Source: Bacteroidia bacterium
Lineage (GTDB): Bacteria; Bacteroidota; Bacteroidia; Flavobacteriales; Schleiferiaceae
Direction of reading: 5' to 3'
Length of the DNA: 64,000 nucleotides
Assembly (NCBI GenBank): GCA_030424545.1
Contig: JAUHWL010000005.1
Location: 212,624-276,623 of the forward strand
Under the pieces are notes generated by a model. The model saw only the letters and a list, made by a program, of their open reading frames with translations. It made no database searches and was not told the origin of the DNA. Below, piece by piece: positions 53,345 through 62,857 of the stretch. The translations under genes and the position numbers were made by a program. How positions within the stretch are numbered: position 1 is the first letter of the stretch; the number at the start of each line of letters is the position of its first letter.

Positions 53345-54097
53345 TTATTCACCTACTTGTGCGGCTTTCTTTTCTAATTTTTCTTGCTTAGACTTATCTT
53401 TTTCTTGTTTGCGATTAGACAAACCTTCTTTTATAGCGTTTGTTACAAACTCCATAATTTTAGATACAGACTTAGAAGCATCGTCATTTGCAGGAATTGG
53501 GTAATCAATTAATTGAGGGTTAGAGTTTGTATCTACCATACCAAATAATGGAATACCTAATGTGCGCGCTTCTTCTACAGCAATGTGCTCACGCATAACG
53601 TCTACAACAAATACTGCAGCAGGTAAGCGGTTCATATCAGAAATAGAACCTAAGTTCATTTCTAATTTTTCGCGCTGACGGTTTACTTGTAAACGCTCAC
53701 GCTTAGAAAGAGACAAGAATGTACCGTCTTCTTTCATTTTATCAATGTTTTGCATCTTTTTAACCGCCTTACGGATGGTTACAAAGTTGGTTAACATTCC
53801 ACCTGGCCAGCGCTCTGTAATGTAAGGCATGTTTATGCTTGTTGCATATTCTGCTACAATATCTTTAGCTTGCTTTTTAGTAGCAACAAAAAGAATTTTT
53901 CTGCCAGAACCAGCAATCTTTTTTAATGCTTCTGCGGCAACATTCATTTTTGCTTGCGTTTTGTACAAGTCAATAATGTGAATACCGTTGCGCTCCATAA
54001 AAATGTAAGGAGCCATTGCTGGATTCCATTTGCGAGTTAGGTGACCGAAGTGAACACCTGCATCCAACAATCCTTTAATTTGATCTTTGTTTTCCAT
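53345..54097 (-). CDS. rpsB: 30S ribosomal protein S2
   Basis: 250 residues. Signatures LLDAGVHFGHLTRKWNPAMAPYIF, KILFVATKKQAKDIVAEYA, ITERWPGGMLTNFVTI and GIPLFGMVDTNSNPQLIDYPIPANDDA. The C-terminal tail is Lys-rich (KDKSKQEKLEKKAAQ). A 100-bp leader that folds well lies upstream, between rpsI and rpsB. Confidence 0.98.
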   Translation of the reverse strand: MENKDQIKGLLDAGVHFGHLTRKWNPAMAPYIFMERNGIHIIDLYKTQAKMNVAAEALKKIAGSGRKILFVATKKQAKDIVAEYATSINMPYITERWPGGMLTNFVTIRKAVKKMQNIDKMKEDGTFLSLSKRERLQVNRQREKLEMNLGSISDMNRLPAAVFVVDVMREHIAVEEARTLGIPLFGMVDTNSNPQLIDYPIPANDDASKSVSKIMEFVTNAIKEGLSNRKQEKDKSKQEKLEKKAAQVGE

Positions 54098-54123
54098 ACT
54101 ATAGTTTACTTTCCTTTGAGTTG

Positions 54124-54176
54124 AGCAACCATGCAGTAGTTCTTAAAAATTAAGAAGTCTGCACAGTTTGGATGCT
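54124..54176 (-). ncRNA. Candidate structured leader of rpsB
   Basis: Nested pairing in the rpsI-rpsB spacer: TTCTTAA (54140-54146) with TTAAGAA (54150-54156), then TGCAG (54132-54136) with CTGCA (54159-54163), then AGCA-A-CCA (54124-54131) with TGG-A-TGCT (54169-54176). Ribosomal protein genes are often autoregulated through such leaders; a role in S2 feedback is inferred from position only. Confidence 0.4.
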
Positions 54177-54197
54177 AAACAATTATAAATACTAATA

Positions 54198-54584
54198 TTA
54201 ACGTTTCGAGAATTGGAAGCGTTTACGTGCTTTCTTCTGACCGAATTTTTTACGTTCAACCATACGAGGATCACGTGTCATCAATCCATCAACTTTAAGC
54301 GTAGGCTTATTTTCTGGATTAATTTGAACAAGTGCTCTTGCAATTCCTAAACGGATTGCTTCTGCTTGTCCTGTAATACCACCACCTTCTACATTAACTT
54401 TTACATCAAAACTTCCAGTTGTTTCTGTTAAAGCAAAAGCTTGTTCTACTTTGTAATGAAGTGCTCCAGTGTCAAAATATGCTTTGTAGTCAAGGCCATT
54501 AATTTTAATATCGCCTTTTCCTTCTTGCAAATAAACTCTGGCTACAGAGGTCTTTCTTCTACCTATTGCGTGAATTTGTGCCAT
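54198..54584 (-). CDS. rpsI: 30S ribosomal protein S9
   Basis: 128 residues. AIGRRKTSVARVYL at the start, VNVEGGGITGQAEAIRLGIARALVQ in the middle and the conserved C-terminus DPRMVERKKFGQKKARKRFQFSKR whose Arg tail reaches the P site. 2 bp behind rplM. Confidence 0.98.
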   Translation of the reverse strand: MAQIHAIGRRKTSVARVYLQEGKGDIKINGLDYKAYFDTGALHYKVEQAFALTETTGSFDVKVNVEGGGITGQAEAIRLGIARALVQINPENKPTLKVDGLMTRDPRMVERKKFGQKKARKRFQFSKR

Positions 54585-54586
54585 TG

Positions 54587-55042
54587 TTATTTAATGTCGT
54601 TAAGATTAATTTCTTTTGGTTGTTGGCCTTCGTGCTTATGCTCATTTCCTGCATAAACATGTAAATTGCTATACAACACACTTCCCAATTTGTTTTTAGG
54701 TAGCATTCCTTTAATTGCCTTTTCAACAACCTTTACAGGATTGTCTTTCATTAAAGAACTAACCGGAGTGGTACGTTGCCCGCCAGGATACCCAGTATGT
54801 CTGATATATTCCTTTTGATCTAACTTATTTCCTGAAAGCTGTATCTTTTCTGCATTTAAAACAATAACATTATCTCCACAATCAACATGTGGTGTATAGT
54901 TTGTTTTGTGTTTTCCACGGATAAGTCTTGCAACCTTAGATGCAAATCTTCCCAAATTCTGTCCTTCAGCATTTACAATAATCCACTCTTTGGTAACAGT
55001 GGCGCTGTTTGCTGATTCTGTTTTATAGCTTAACGTATTCAC
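54587..55042 (-). CDS. rplM: 50S ribosomal protein L13
   Basis: 151 residues. EWIIVNAEGQNLGRFASKVARLIRGKHKTNYTPHVDCGDNVIVLNAEKI and GMLPKNKLGSVLYSNLHVYAG match the family. The first gene of the rplM-rpsI pair; rpsB and tsf follow on the same strand. Confidence 0.98.
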   Translation of the reverse strand: MNTLSYKTESANSATVTKEWIIVNAEGQNLGRFASKVARLIRGKHKTNYTPHVDCGDNVIVLNAEKIQLSGNKLDQKEYIRHTGYPGGQRTTPVSSLMKDNPVKVVEKAIKGMLPKNKLGSVLYSNLHVYAGNEHKHEGQQPKEINLNDIK

Positions 55043-55139
55043 TAGAGGCTAAACATTTAAATTCAATTACTAAATACCCTCACTTTAAGGGGCTGCGAAT
55101 TTACAATTAATTCTGATTTCTAACCAAATAGGTTTAAAA

Positions 55140-55147
55140 CAAATTTA
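55140..55147 (-). promoter_or_regulatory. -7 promoter element of rplM-rpsI
   Basis: Minus-strand TAAATTTG matches TAnnTTTG, 97 bases ahead of rplM, leaving a long 5' leader. Confidence 0.4.
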
Positions 55148-55166
55148 CAGAACTTATAAAAATCGC

Positions 55167-55174
55167 TATATTTG
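55167..55174 (+). promoter_or_regulatory. -7 promoter element of the secreted protease gene
   Basis: TATATTTG matches TAnnTTTG, 62 bases before the ATG at 55237, in the divergent spacer with rplM. Confidence 0.45.
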
Positions 55175-55236
55175 GCCTCTCTCCTTAGAAAACACGCCTT
55201 AAATATATTTGTTAATTAATTGAATTTTAGCCTGTA

Positions 55237-57294
55237 ATGATGATAAAAAACTTATTAATCATGCTTGCTTTGGCGAGCTTCACGTTTGTTAATGCACAAA
55301 GTATAACCGATAGATGCGGAGAAAATTATACGATTCAAACATTCAATGATGCTGGAGGAAACTATCAGGAATCAAGAAATCAATTTTATGAATTAACAGA
55401 TCTTCAAGATTCTAGGGCAGATAAACCGGAAGGCGTAGTTTATACCATTCCTGTGGTATTTCATGTTATTTACGAAAATGATGTTGATAATATATCTAGG
55501 GAGCAAATATTAGATCAATTACGCGTTATTAACAGAGATTACCGAAGACTTAACCCAGATACCGTTAATACAAGAGCCATTTTTAAAGGTGTTGCAGCCG
55601 ATGCTGAAATTGAGTTCGCCATTGCCAATTTAGATCCCCAAGGAAATTGTACTGATGGAATTACTAGAACATATTCAACCTTGACTGGGCAAGCAAATAA
55701 CAATGTAAAACCGCTAGTTAATTGGGACAATAAAAAATACCTAAACATTTGGGTTGTTAGAGCCATTAACTTACCCTCATCGCAAGGCACAACCTTAGGC
55801 TATGCTTATAAACCGTCTATAAACCAGTCTTATATTTTTGATGGTATTGTTATTAGACATGACCAAGTTGGCACAATAGGCACCTCTAATTCTTATGGAA
55901 GAACTTTAGTGCATGAAGCTGGCCATTACCTTGGATTAGACCACCCCTTTAACAATGGTTGTAATAATGGTGATAATTGTGGGGACACGCCACCCGTTGC
56001 AAACCCAAGTTTTGGTTGCGATTTAAACACAAACTCTTGTCATAACGACAGTCCAGACTTGGTGGACCAGATTGAAAATTATATGGATTATGCTGATGAC
56101 GATTGCACCAATATGTTTACAGCGTGTCAGGTAAATAGAATGCGCAATTCGCTTGGGACTTCTTTTCTTAGAGGTTATTTAGTTACTGCGAGTAACGCAT
56201 TGGCTACAGGTATTCAGCCAAACCAGAACTTACCTTGTGCGCCTAAAGCCGATTTTTACGCAGAACCCACTTTGCTCTGTGAAGGCAATACCGTTCAATT
56301 TAATGATTTAACCTATTACGGAAATGCTACCTCATATCAATGGAATTTTCCTGGAGGAACACCATCTAGCAGTACCCAACCAAACCCAACTGTCACCTAT
56401 AATCAAAAGGGAATTTATGACGCAACATTAACGGTTTCTAATAGCCATGGCACAAATAATTTAACAAAATATAAATCTATCTCCATACGGTCCTTAACAA
56501 ACACACCGTATATAAATGCCTTTGGAGATAACTTTGAAAACTATCCGATACCCAACGAAAATTGGGCGGTGAACAACAGTTTAGATACAATAGACTTTAG
56601 ATACTTTACAAAAACAGCATTTGCTGGGCAAAGTTGCGTAACCCTTCAAAATTTTAATGCCATACAATCTGAAGTAGACGAAATGATTTCGCACACCATT
56701 AGTCTAGAAAACAGCAAAGAAGCCACATTGCTATATCAATATGCATTTGCCGAAAAATCTATAGGCAACAATGATAAATTACTTACTTACATTTCTGATG
56801 ATTGTGGACAAACTTGGACATTGGTTAAAACCCAACTTGGACCTTTATTAAGAACTGTTTCCGCAAAAATCACCACATCATGGTGGCCAACATCTTCTTC
56901 GGACTGGAAACAAGGTACATTAGACTTATCTGCTTATGCACTAAGCCCAACGCCTATTATGATAAAATTTGAGTTTACTGGTGGTGGTGGCAACAATTTG
57001 TATCTGGATGAGATTTTGCTTGCAACCACAATTGGCACCAAAGAATTGTTTGCAGATGAAGCTGATTTGAAAATTTACCCTAATCCTGCACAAAGCTATA
57101 TAACCATAGAAACAACGATAGATATAGACAAAATTGAAATCAAAGATCTATCAGGAAGAGTAATTTTAAATAAAGTCCCTAAATCTGGAGAGCGCACAAA
57201 TGATGTTTCAATTGCTGATCTTTCTTCTGGAGTTTATCTAGTTACTGTTTATAGTGAAGGTGTAAGCAAAACCAAAAAGGTTGTGGTTCAGTAG
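55237..57294 (+). CDS. Secreted M43-type zinc metalloprotease with PKD and T9SS sorting domains
   Basis: 685 residues. Signal peptide ending VNAQ (residue 21). The catalytic domain has the metzincin motif HEAGHYLGLDH (226-236) and a Met-turn ENYMDY (Met283), with Cys-rich loops typical of pappalysin/M43 enzymes. A PKD domain (about 335-420, SYQWNFPGGTPSSSTQPNPTVTY), a jelly-roll-like segment and a type A sorting domain (IYPNPAQSYITIE ... GVYLVTV) follow. It should be exported by type IX secretion and degrade extracellular protein. Confidence 0.9.
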   Translation: MMIKNLLIMLALASFTFVNAQSITDRCGENYTIQTFNDAGGNYQESRNQFYELTDLQDSRADKPEGVVYTIPVVFHVIYENDVDNISREQILDQLRVINRDYRRLNPDTVNTRAIFKGVAADAEIEFAIANLDPQGNCTDGITRTYSTLTGQANNNVKPLVNWDNKKYLNIWVVRAINLPSSQGTTLGYAYKPSINQSYIFDGIVIRHDQVGTIGTSNSYGRTLVHEAGHYLGLDHPFNNGCNNGDNCGDTPPVANPSFGCDLNTNSCHNDSPDLVDQIENYMDYADDDCTNMFTACQVNRMRNSLGTSFLRGYLVTASNALATGIQPNQNLPCAPKADFYAEPTLLCEGNTVQFNDLTYYGNATSYQWNFPGGTPSSSTQPNPTVTYNQKGIYDATLTVSNSHGTNNLTKYKSISIRSLTNTPYINAFGDNFENYPIPNENWAVNNSLDTIDFRYFTKTAFAGQSCVTLQNFNAIQSEVDEMISHTISLENSKEATLLYQYAFAEKSIGNNDKLLTYISDDCGQTWTLVKTQLGPLLRTVSAKITTSWWPTSSSDWKQGTLDLSAYALSPTPIMIKFEFTGGGGNNLYLDEILLATTIGTKELFADEADLKIYPNPAQSYITIETTIDIDKIEIKDLSGRVILNKVPKSGERTNDVSIADLSSGVYLVTVYSEGVSKTKKVVVQ

Positions 57295-57315
57295 AAAAAC
57301 CAAAAAATAATAATC

Positions 57316-57347
57316 AAAAAAAAGGGGCTAACACAGCCCCTTTTTTT
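57316..57347. terminator. Bidirectional intrinsic terminator
   Basis: AGGGGCT (57323-57329), loop AACAC, AGCCCCT (57335-57341), flanked by eight A and seven T. It serves the protease gene and the minus-strand unit ending at 57350. Confidence 0.95.
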
Positions 57348-57349
57348 GT

Positions 57350-57835
57350 TTAATCATTTACCGGATCTGGCATTCTATGCAAAACATAAGACCAAAGTGC
57401 CGCAGACAACGAGCCGACTAAAAGATATCCTGCCATGTAAAGCTTTACATAGCTCCAATAGTTGTACTCCTGTTGTGCAGCCTCATACAAAGAGTACTCT
57501 CCATTACTTGTTGCGGCCAAAATCATTTGATTAAAAAAGCCTGGCTGTATGGCAAACATTAATAGCCCTATCATAATTGGGGCAGTTGCTACCATTATTA
57601 AACTAATAAACAACCCTGATAAAAATCCGTGTCTTTTATTTAGATAACCACCATTAGAAGCTCTTAAATCTGCTATAGCAAAATACATGGCCAAGGCATA
57701 AACAACAAAAAAAGAAATGCTTGTAATTTCATGGTAGACCGCTTTTTCAGCATAAAACCCCAGAAACCTTTCTGCAAAATGCCAAGCAATGTGCAGCACA
57801 AATATTATCGTTACCCATTTTAGCTCAGTTTTCAT
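57350..57835 (-). CDS. DUF4199-like membrane protein
   Basis: 161 residues with four membrane segments (about 7-25, 38-55, 68-92 and 128-150). The stretch KRHGFLSGLFISLIMVATAPIMIGLLM fits the DUF4199 family common in Bacteroidota. Role unknown. It begins 12 bp after the BNR-repeat protein gene on the same strand and is probably translated from the same mRNA. Confidence 0.7.
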   Translation of the reverse strand: MKTELKWVTIIFVLHIAWHFAERFLGFYAEKAVYHEITSISFFVVYALAMYFAIADLRASNGGYLNKRHGFLSGLFISLIMVATAPIMIGLLMFAIQPGFFNQMILAATSNGEYSLYEAAQQEYNYWSYVKLYMAGYLLVGSLSAALWSYVLHRMPDPVND

Positions 57836-57847
57836 TTTCGTTTTTGT

Positions 57848-60800
57848 TTAGTTTCGTTCTACTGGTTCTTTTTCCTTAAACAAACTTATCGGATTTTCTT
57901 TAAAGTAAGATGTAAATATTGGCCAATCTATTGTAAAGAATTTGTTGGCCATTTTTAGGGTTTCATCGGTCTTTAGAGCAATTTTTTTAGCCAATAATTT
58001 TTCGTTATCACCAACTTTTCCGTGATTTCCAGACAATAGCCAAGTTGCATTTCCTGCTAATCCCATCCACGTATCAGGCTGTTCATAATATCCTTTTACG
58101 TCTTCTTTTCCCCAAATGGCCAACCGTACTTTTTCTAAAGAATCTTTAATAGCCGTAACTTTTTCTTTGGCTTCTTTCCATTCTTTTCCTTTTTTATCTT
58201 TAAGCTGTTCATCAATAAACCCAATTTCTTTTTTTGCGCTTCTTAAGTTTTCGGCCACCTTTTCTATGGCATCAAAATCTTTAAGTACCCCAACCATAAA
58301 GGCGCGGTGCTCTGCCAAATCAGTTTCACTAATGTTAATTCTCGGGTCAAACTTTACCTCAACCTTTGTAGAGTCCACATTTTTACCGTACCAAATTTTA
58401 ACCAAGTACTCGCCTGGCAACACTGTTTCGCCAGATGGGTCATCTAGATATTTGCTTTTTCTAGGTTCACGCATACTCGGGTATCGTCCGCCTTTGGCGC
58501 ACAAATCCCAATACGTTCTATTTAAACCATTGTTATATTTTGTGTAGAGCGTTCTAATCAGTTCCTTTTTGTTGTTAAAAATTTCAATTTTTAACTGCTC
58601 AACCTTTTTAAGTGCCGTATCATTTTCATCTTTATTTAACCAAAAGCAAATTCTGGCTTGCGCAGTTCTGTTGTCTCCCGCATAAACAGCATCTGCGGCA
58701 AATCTCATTCCGTCTGCTTGCAGCCATTCTACATCATAAGCTGTTGGTGCGCTAAACACAGAAATAGGCTGGCTTAGCACGTCTTCTTTATTAGCGGCTA
58801 ACGCGCGAAGAGGACGAATATCATCTAAAACCCATGCGGCACAGCCAAATGTTCCTACTATTAAATCTGCTTCTCTTTTCTGTATAGCCAAATCGGCCAC
58901 CTGTACCGTTGGGAAATCTTTGCCCCATTGCTGCCAATTTTTGCCCTTGTCTAAACTAAAATACAAGCCATATTCTGTGCCTAAAAACAAAAGGTTTTCT
59001 TCTTCTGGATCTTGTAAAACACTCATGGTATAGCCCCAAACATTTTCTTCGCTTACCAAGCTTGTAAAGCTTTTGCCGTAATTGGTTGTGTGGTATAAAT
59101 ATGGTTTCCAATTGTTTCTACGGTAATCATTAACCACTACAAATGCCTCGCCTGGATTAATTTCTGAGGGAGTTATTTGCGCCACCCAAGCTCCGGTTGG
59201 CACCCCTTTTAAGTTGTCAGCAACATTGTTCCAGCTTTTGCCTCCATCTTTGGTTATCTGCACTTTGCCATCATCTGTACCTACCCACAAAACATCCTTT
59301 TCTAGCGAACTTGGCGCAATGCTAATAATGGTGGTATAATTTTCTGCCCCGGTAACATCAAACGTTAAACCACCGCTTTCTAACTGTTTTTGATAGGCTG
59401 TATCGTTGGTGGTTAAATCGGGAGAAATAATTTGCCAAGCCGCACCTCTATTTGTGCTTTTGTGTACAAACTGAGAACCAAAATAAATCGTGGCCGCATC
59501 AAACGGATCTTGTGCAATGGCTGCATTCCAGTTAAACCGAAGCACTGTACTATCTGGACTTACAGGACGAACAGAGCGCGAATAACCCGTTTCTGTATCT
59601 ACATAGGCAACAAAACCTTCTTGGCTTTGTGCATAAACATACCGGTTGTTTTCAGGATCAGGCATTACATCAAAACCATCTCCAAAAAACAGTTCGCGCC
59701 AATCGCTGTTGCGTATGCCGCCAGCATGCCAAACATAAGCTGGGCCTCGCCAACTGCCATTGTCTTGCATGCCTCCGTAAACATTGTATGGTAAATCATC
59801 ATCTACCCTGATATGATAAAATTGAGCCAATGGAAGGTTTTCTACAAAACGCCAATTTTGGCCGCCATCTCTAGATATATTTAATCCACCATCATTCCCT
59901 TCTATAATATAGTTGGGGTCTTTACCTACCCAAAACGCATGATGATCTGGGTGAACACTACTATATGGCGCAATGTTATCCCAGGTTTTCCCTCCATCTT
60001 CGCTCATGGTAAGTATAGACCACAAAGAGTAAATTCTGTTCGGGTTTACTGGGTCTACATACAATTCCGAATAGTAAAATGGCCTGTTTCCAATCTGGTT
60101 ATCATCGCTTATTCTATTCCATTTAAAACCGCCATCGGTAGATTTATAAAGTGCATTTTTTGCTTCGTTTTCTACAAGTGCATAAATAATTTTTGGTTGG
60201 CTTGGCGAAATCGCAACGCCAATTCGGCCTAAATCACCTTTGGGCAAACCGTCTTTATCGGTGCGTTTTTCCCAGGTTTCGCCACCATTGTGTGTTATGT
60301 ACAAACCAGAACTTGGCCCGCCCGAGTTAAAAAACCACGGCCATCTGCGGTACTCCCACATGGCCGCAATAATTTTATCCGGATTTGCTGGATCCATCAC
60401 CAAATCTGCTGCGCCTGTTTTTTCATCAACATATAAGGTTTTGCTCCAGGTTTTTCCACCATCGGTGCTTTTGTAAACGCCCCGATCTTCGCCTTCGCCC
60501 CAGGCAACGCCAATGGCGCCAACGTAAACCACGTTACTATTTCTGGGATCTACCAGAATACGGTGTATGTTTCTGGTTTTTTCTAATCCCATCAACTGCC
60601 AATTGCGCCCGCCATCTACAGATTTATAAATGCCATACCCAGATGTTTGCGAGTTTCTTGGGTTTCCCTCGCCCGTACCAACCCAAATAATTGAAGAATT
60701 AGAGGGATCAATTTTTACTACACCAATGCTCGCTACTTTTTCGTTGTTAAAGATGCACGTCCAACTCTGGCCACCGTTTTCGCTTAGCCACAACCCTCCT

Positions 60801-60988
60801 GCCGATGACCCTGCGTAAATTTTTTGATCGTTAAACGGGTCTACATCAATGCTAGAAATTCTTCCACTCATACCAGCTGGACCAATATTTCTAAACCTCA
60901 TGTTCTCCAGCAATTCTGGTTTTACTTGCTCTTGTGCAAAAAGGATTAAGCTAAACAATGTTAAAACAAGGGTGTAAATTTTTTTCAT
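57848..60988 (-). CDS. Large secreted BNR-repeat (sortilin/VPS10-like) protein
   Basis: 1046 residues. Signal peptide MKKIYTLVLTLFSLILFAQ. Two seven-bladed-propeller-like halves with many Asp boxes: SENGGQSWTCIF, SVDGGRNWQLMG, STDGGKTWSKTL, THNGGETWEKR, SEDGGKTWDNI, SRDGGQNWRF, TKDGGKSWNNV. The C-terminal 250 residues (VLPGEYLVKIWYGKN...VKFDPRI) form a beta-sandwich and a helical tail. No type IX sorting domain. Such proteins are often annotated as glycosyl hydrolases, but the catalytic residues of sialidases are not evident. Confidence 0.85.
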   Translation of the reverse strand: MKKIYTLVLTLFSLILFAQEQVKPELLENMRFRNIGPAGMSGRISSIDVDPFNDQKIYAGSSAGGLWLSENGGQSWTCIFNNEKVASIGVVKIDPSNSSIIWVGTGEGNPRNSQTSGYGIYKSVDGGRNWQLMGLEKTRNIHRILVDPRNSNVVYVGAIGVAWGEGEDRGVYKSTDGGKTWSKTLYVDEKTGAADLVMDPANPDKIIAAMWEYRRWPWFFNSGGPSSGLYITHNGGETWEKRTDKDGLPKGDLGRIGVAISPSQPKIIYALVENEAKNALYKSTDGGFKWNRISDDNQIGNRPFYYSELYVDPVNPNRIYSLWSILTMSEDGGKTWDNIAPYSSVHPDHHAFWVGKDPNYIIEGNDGGLNISRDGGQNWRFVENLPLAQFYHIRVDDDLPYNVYGGMQDNGSWRGPAYVWHAGGIRNSDWRELFFGDGFDVMPDPENNRYVYAQSQEGFVAYVDTETGYSRSVRPVSPDSTVLRFNWNAAIAQDPFDAATIYFGSQFVHKSTNRGAAWQIISPDLTTNDTAYQKQLESGGLTFDVTGAENYTTIISIAPSSLEKDVLWVGTDDGKVQITKDGGKSWNNVADNLKGVPTGAWVAQITPSEINPGEAFVVVNDYRRNNWKPYLYHTTNYGKSFTSLVSEENVWGYTMSVLQDPEEENLLFLGTEYGLYFSLDKGKNWQQWGKDFPTVQVADLAIQKREADLIVGTFGCAAWVLDDIRPLRALAANKEDVLSQPISVFSAPTAYDVEWLQADGMRFAADAVYAGDNRTAQARICFWLNKDENDTALKKVEQLKIEIFNNKKELIRTLYTKYNNGLNRTYWDLCAKGGRYPSMREPRKSKYLDDPSGETVLPGEYLVKIWYGKNVDSTKVEVKFDPRINISETDLAEHRAFMVGVLKDFDAIEKVAENLRSAKKEIGFIDEQLKDKKGKEWKEAKEKVTAIKDSLEKVRLAIWGKEDVKGYYEQPDTWMGLAGNATWLLSGNHGKVGDNEKLLAKKIALKTDETLKMANKFFTIDWPIFTSYFKENPISLFKEKEPVERN

Positions 60989-61161
60989 AGGAATAATTTC
61001 AAATTGCCTTTTAATACGTGGTTAAGATTACATTTTTTTTTAGGATGAGAAAATCAATTAAAAATGAAATGACGACTTTAATAAAACTTTAAGATAAAAA
61101 TGACATTATACAGCTATCTGATTTCAATGTCAGCTTATTTTCGCGCAAAATTTATTTTGAT

Positions 61162-62409
61162 ATGAATATTTGGAAAAAGCTAACGCATGACCAAGTTTGC
61201 GAACGTGTTTTTAGCGCGTTAAGAGGAAATGTGGATTACGAAGTAAATAACGTTTTAGGTGTTCCTGCCTCTCGCTTAGATGATAAAGTGTTTTTTACAG
61301 AACCAGGCGCATTGGCGCATGCACCGTTTCTTTCCAGTTTAATTCATAACCCCAATCATATTGGGTGCCACACCTTAGGCAACAGTGAGCCCTTTTTTAG
61401 CGGAACCCAAGAAATAGAGCGCGAATTAATTCGCCTTTGTGCAGAAGATATTTTGTTAGGAGAAAAAAATGCACAAGACGGGTACGTTGCAAGTGGTGGA
61501 ACAGAAGCTAACATACAGGCCGTATGGGTATATCGCAATTTATTTATGCATGAACACAAAGCCAACCCCAGCCAGATTAGGTTGCTTTTTTCTGAAGATG
61601 CCCATTATAGCATGCACAAAGCAAGCAACTTGCTTTGCATACCCTATGTGCAAATACCGGTAACAGAAAAAGAAAGAACCGCAGATGTAGATGCGCTAAA
61701 AACTGAATTAGAAAAACTTGAAAAAGAAGGTGTAAAGCATATTATTTACGTAGCTAACATGATGACAACCATGTTTGGGTCTGTAGATGATTTGGATGAA
61801 ATTGTAAAGGTTTTAGACGCTTCTGGCTTTGATTACAAAATTCACGTAGACGGTGCTTTTGGTGGATTTGTTTACCCCTTTATCTCTAAAAAACAAGCCC
61901 TAACATTTAAAAATCCGGCTGTAAGCTCTATTACCTTAGATGCCCATAAAATGGTACAAGCCCCATACGGAACAGGTATATTTTTGTGCAGAAAAAATTT
62001 AATTGAGTATGTAGAAACGGGCGCAGCGCAATATGTGCAAGGCCATGATTATACCCTTAGCGGCAGCCGAAGTGGTGCCAATGCCATTTCTGTTTGGATG
62101 ATTTTACAAACATATGGCCCACATGGTTGGCATGAGAAAATTTTACTCTTGGCCAATAGAGCAGCTTGGTTGGGCAAACAATTACAGCAATTAAACGTGC
62201 CGTATTTTAGAGCTGGAAAATCCAACATAATTACTATGGATGCTTCTTTTATCTCTAAAGAAATTGCAATAAAGTATGGATTAGTGCCAGATACCCATGA
62301 TAACAATCCAGATTGGTATAAAATTGTAGTAATGGATCATGTTACCGTAGATAGTTTAGAACCCTTTATAGAAGAACTAACCACTCATTTAACCGAAGTA
62401 AATGGATGA
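61162..62409 (+). CDS. PLP-dependent amino acid decarboxylase (group II type)
   Basis: 415 residues. Type I fold decarboxylase: SGGTEANIQA (111-120, PLP phosphate), His148 stacking residue in SEDAHYSMHKAS, HVDGAFGG with Asp230 and the Schiff-base Lys263 in LDAHKMVQAPYGTGIFL. It resembles the histidine/aspartate/glutamate decarboxylase group; the substrate cannot be told from these motifs. Its stop overlaps the RDD gene by 8 bp, and the SMUG2-like gene overlaps that in turn, forming a tight three-gene unit. Confidence 0.88.
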   Translation: MNIWKKLTHDQVCERVFSALRGNVDYEVNNVLGVPASRLDDKVFFTEPGALAHAPFLSSLIHNPNHIGCHTLGNSEPFFSGTQEIERELIRLCAEDILLGEKNAQDGYVASGGTEANIQAVWVYRNLFMHEHKANPSQIRLLFSEDAHYSMHKASNLLCIPYVQIPVTEKERTADVDALKTELEKLEKEGVKHIIYVANMMTTMFGSVDDLDEIVKVLDASGFDYKIHVDGAFGGFVYPFISKKQALTFKNPAVSSITLDAHKMVQAPYGTGIFLCRKNLIEYVETGAAQYVQGHDYTLSGSRSGANAISVWMILQTYGPHGWHEKILLLANRAAWLGKQLQQLNVPYFRAGKSNIITMDASFISKEIAIKYGLVPDTHDNNPDWYKIVVMDHVTVDSLEPFIEELTTHLTEVNG

Positions 62410-62857
62410 TTTAATTCTAGACAACGACCATTTACCAGAAATTAAACTCTATGAGGCAGACCGAATAAAGCGTTTTATAAACTTTTGTTTAGATTACATC
62501 TTATACAATATTTCTGCAGCCGTAGTCTTGTTTATGATTGGGTTTAGCCTTGGGCTTTTTAACCTGTTTCCCAGGAATATTAACCCCTATTATATTTACC
62601 TGTTTTACGTTGTTTGGTATTTTTTATTCTACTTTTTGCAAGAGCATTATTTAAAAGGCAGAACCGTTGCCAAGTTTATTACGCAAACAAAAGCCGTAAC
62701 CACCGAGGGTTTACCGCTAACACCTAAACACGCAGCGCTGCGCTCATTAGGAAGAATAATTCCGTTTGAAGGACTTAGTTACTTATTTGCAGATCGTGGT
62801 TTACACGACCAAATTTCTAACACCAAAGTAGTAGATTGGCCCAAAGAAATGCCATGA
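62402..62857 (+). CDS. RDD family membrane protein
   Basis: 151 residues. RDD-like start (DRIKRFINFCLDYILYNISAAVVLF), two or three membrane segments and the family signature LKGRTVAKFITQTKAVTTEGLPLTPKHAALRSLGRIIPFE. The name-giving Arg-Asp-Asp is partly altered (DRIKRFINFCLD). RDD proteins act in ion or solute transport in the cases studied; here the role is unknown. Overlaps both neighbours. Confidence 0.85.
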   Translation: MDDLILDNDHLPEIKLYEADRIKRFINFCLDYILYNISAAVVLFMIGFSLGLFNLFPRNINPYYIYLFYVVWYFLFYFLQEHYLKGRTVAKFITQTKAVTTEGLPLTPKHAALRSLGRIIPFEGLSYLFADRGLHDQISNTKVVDWPKEMP

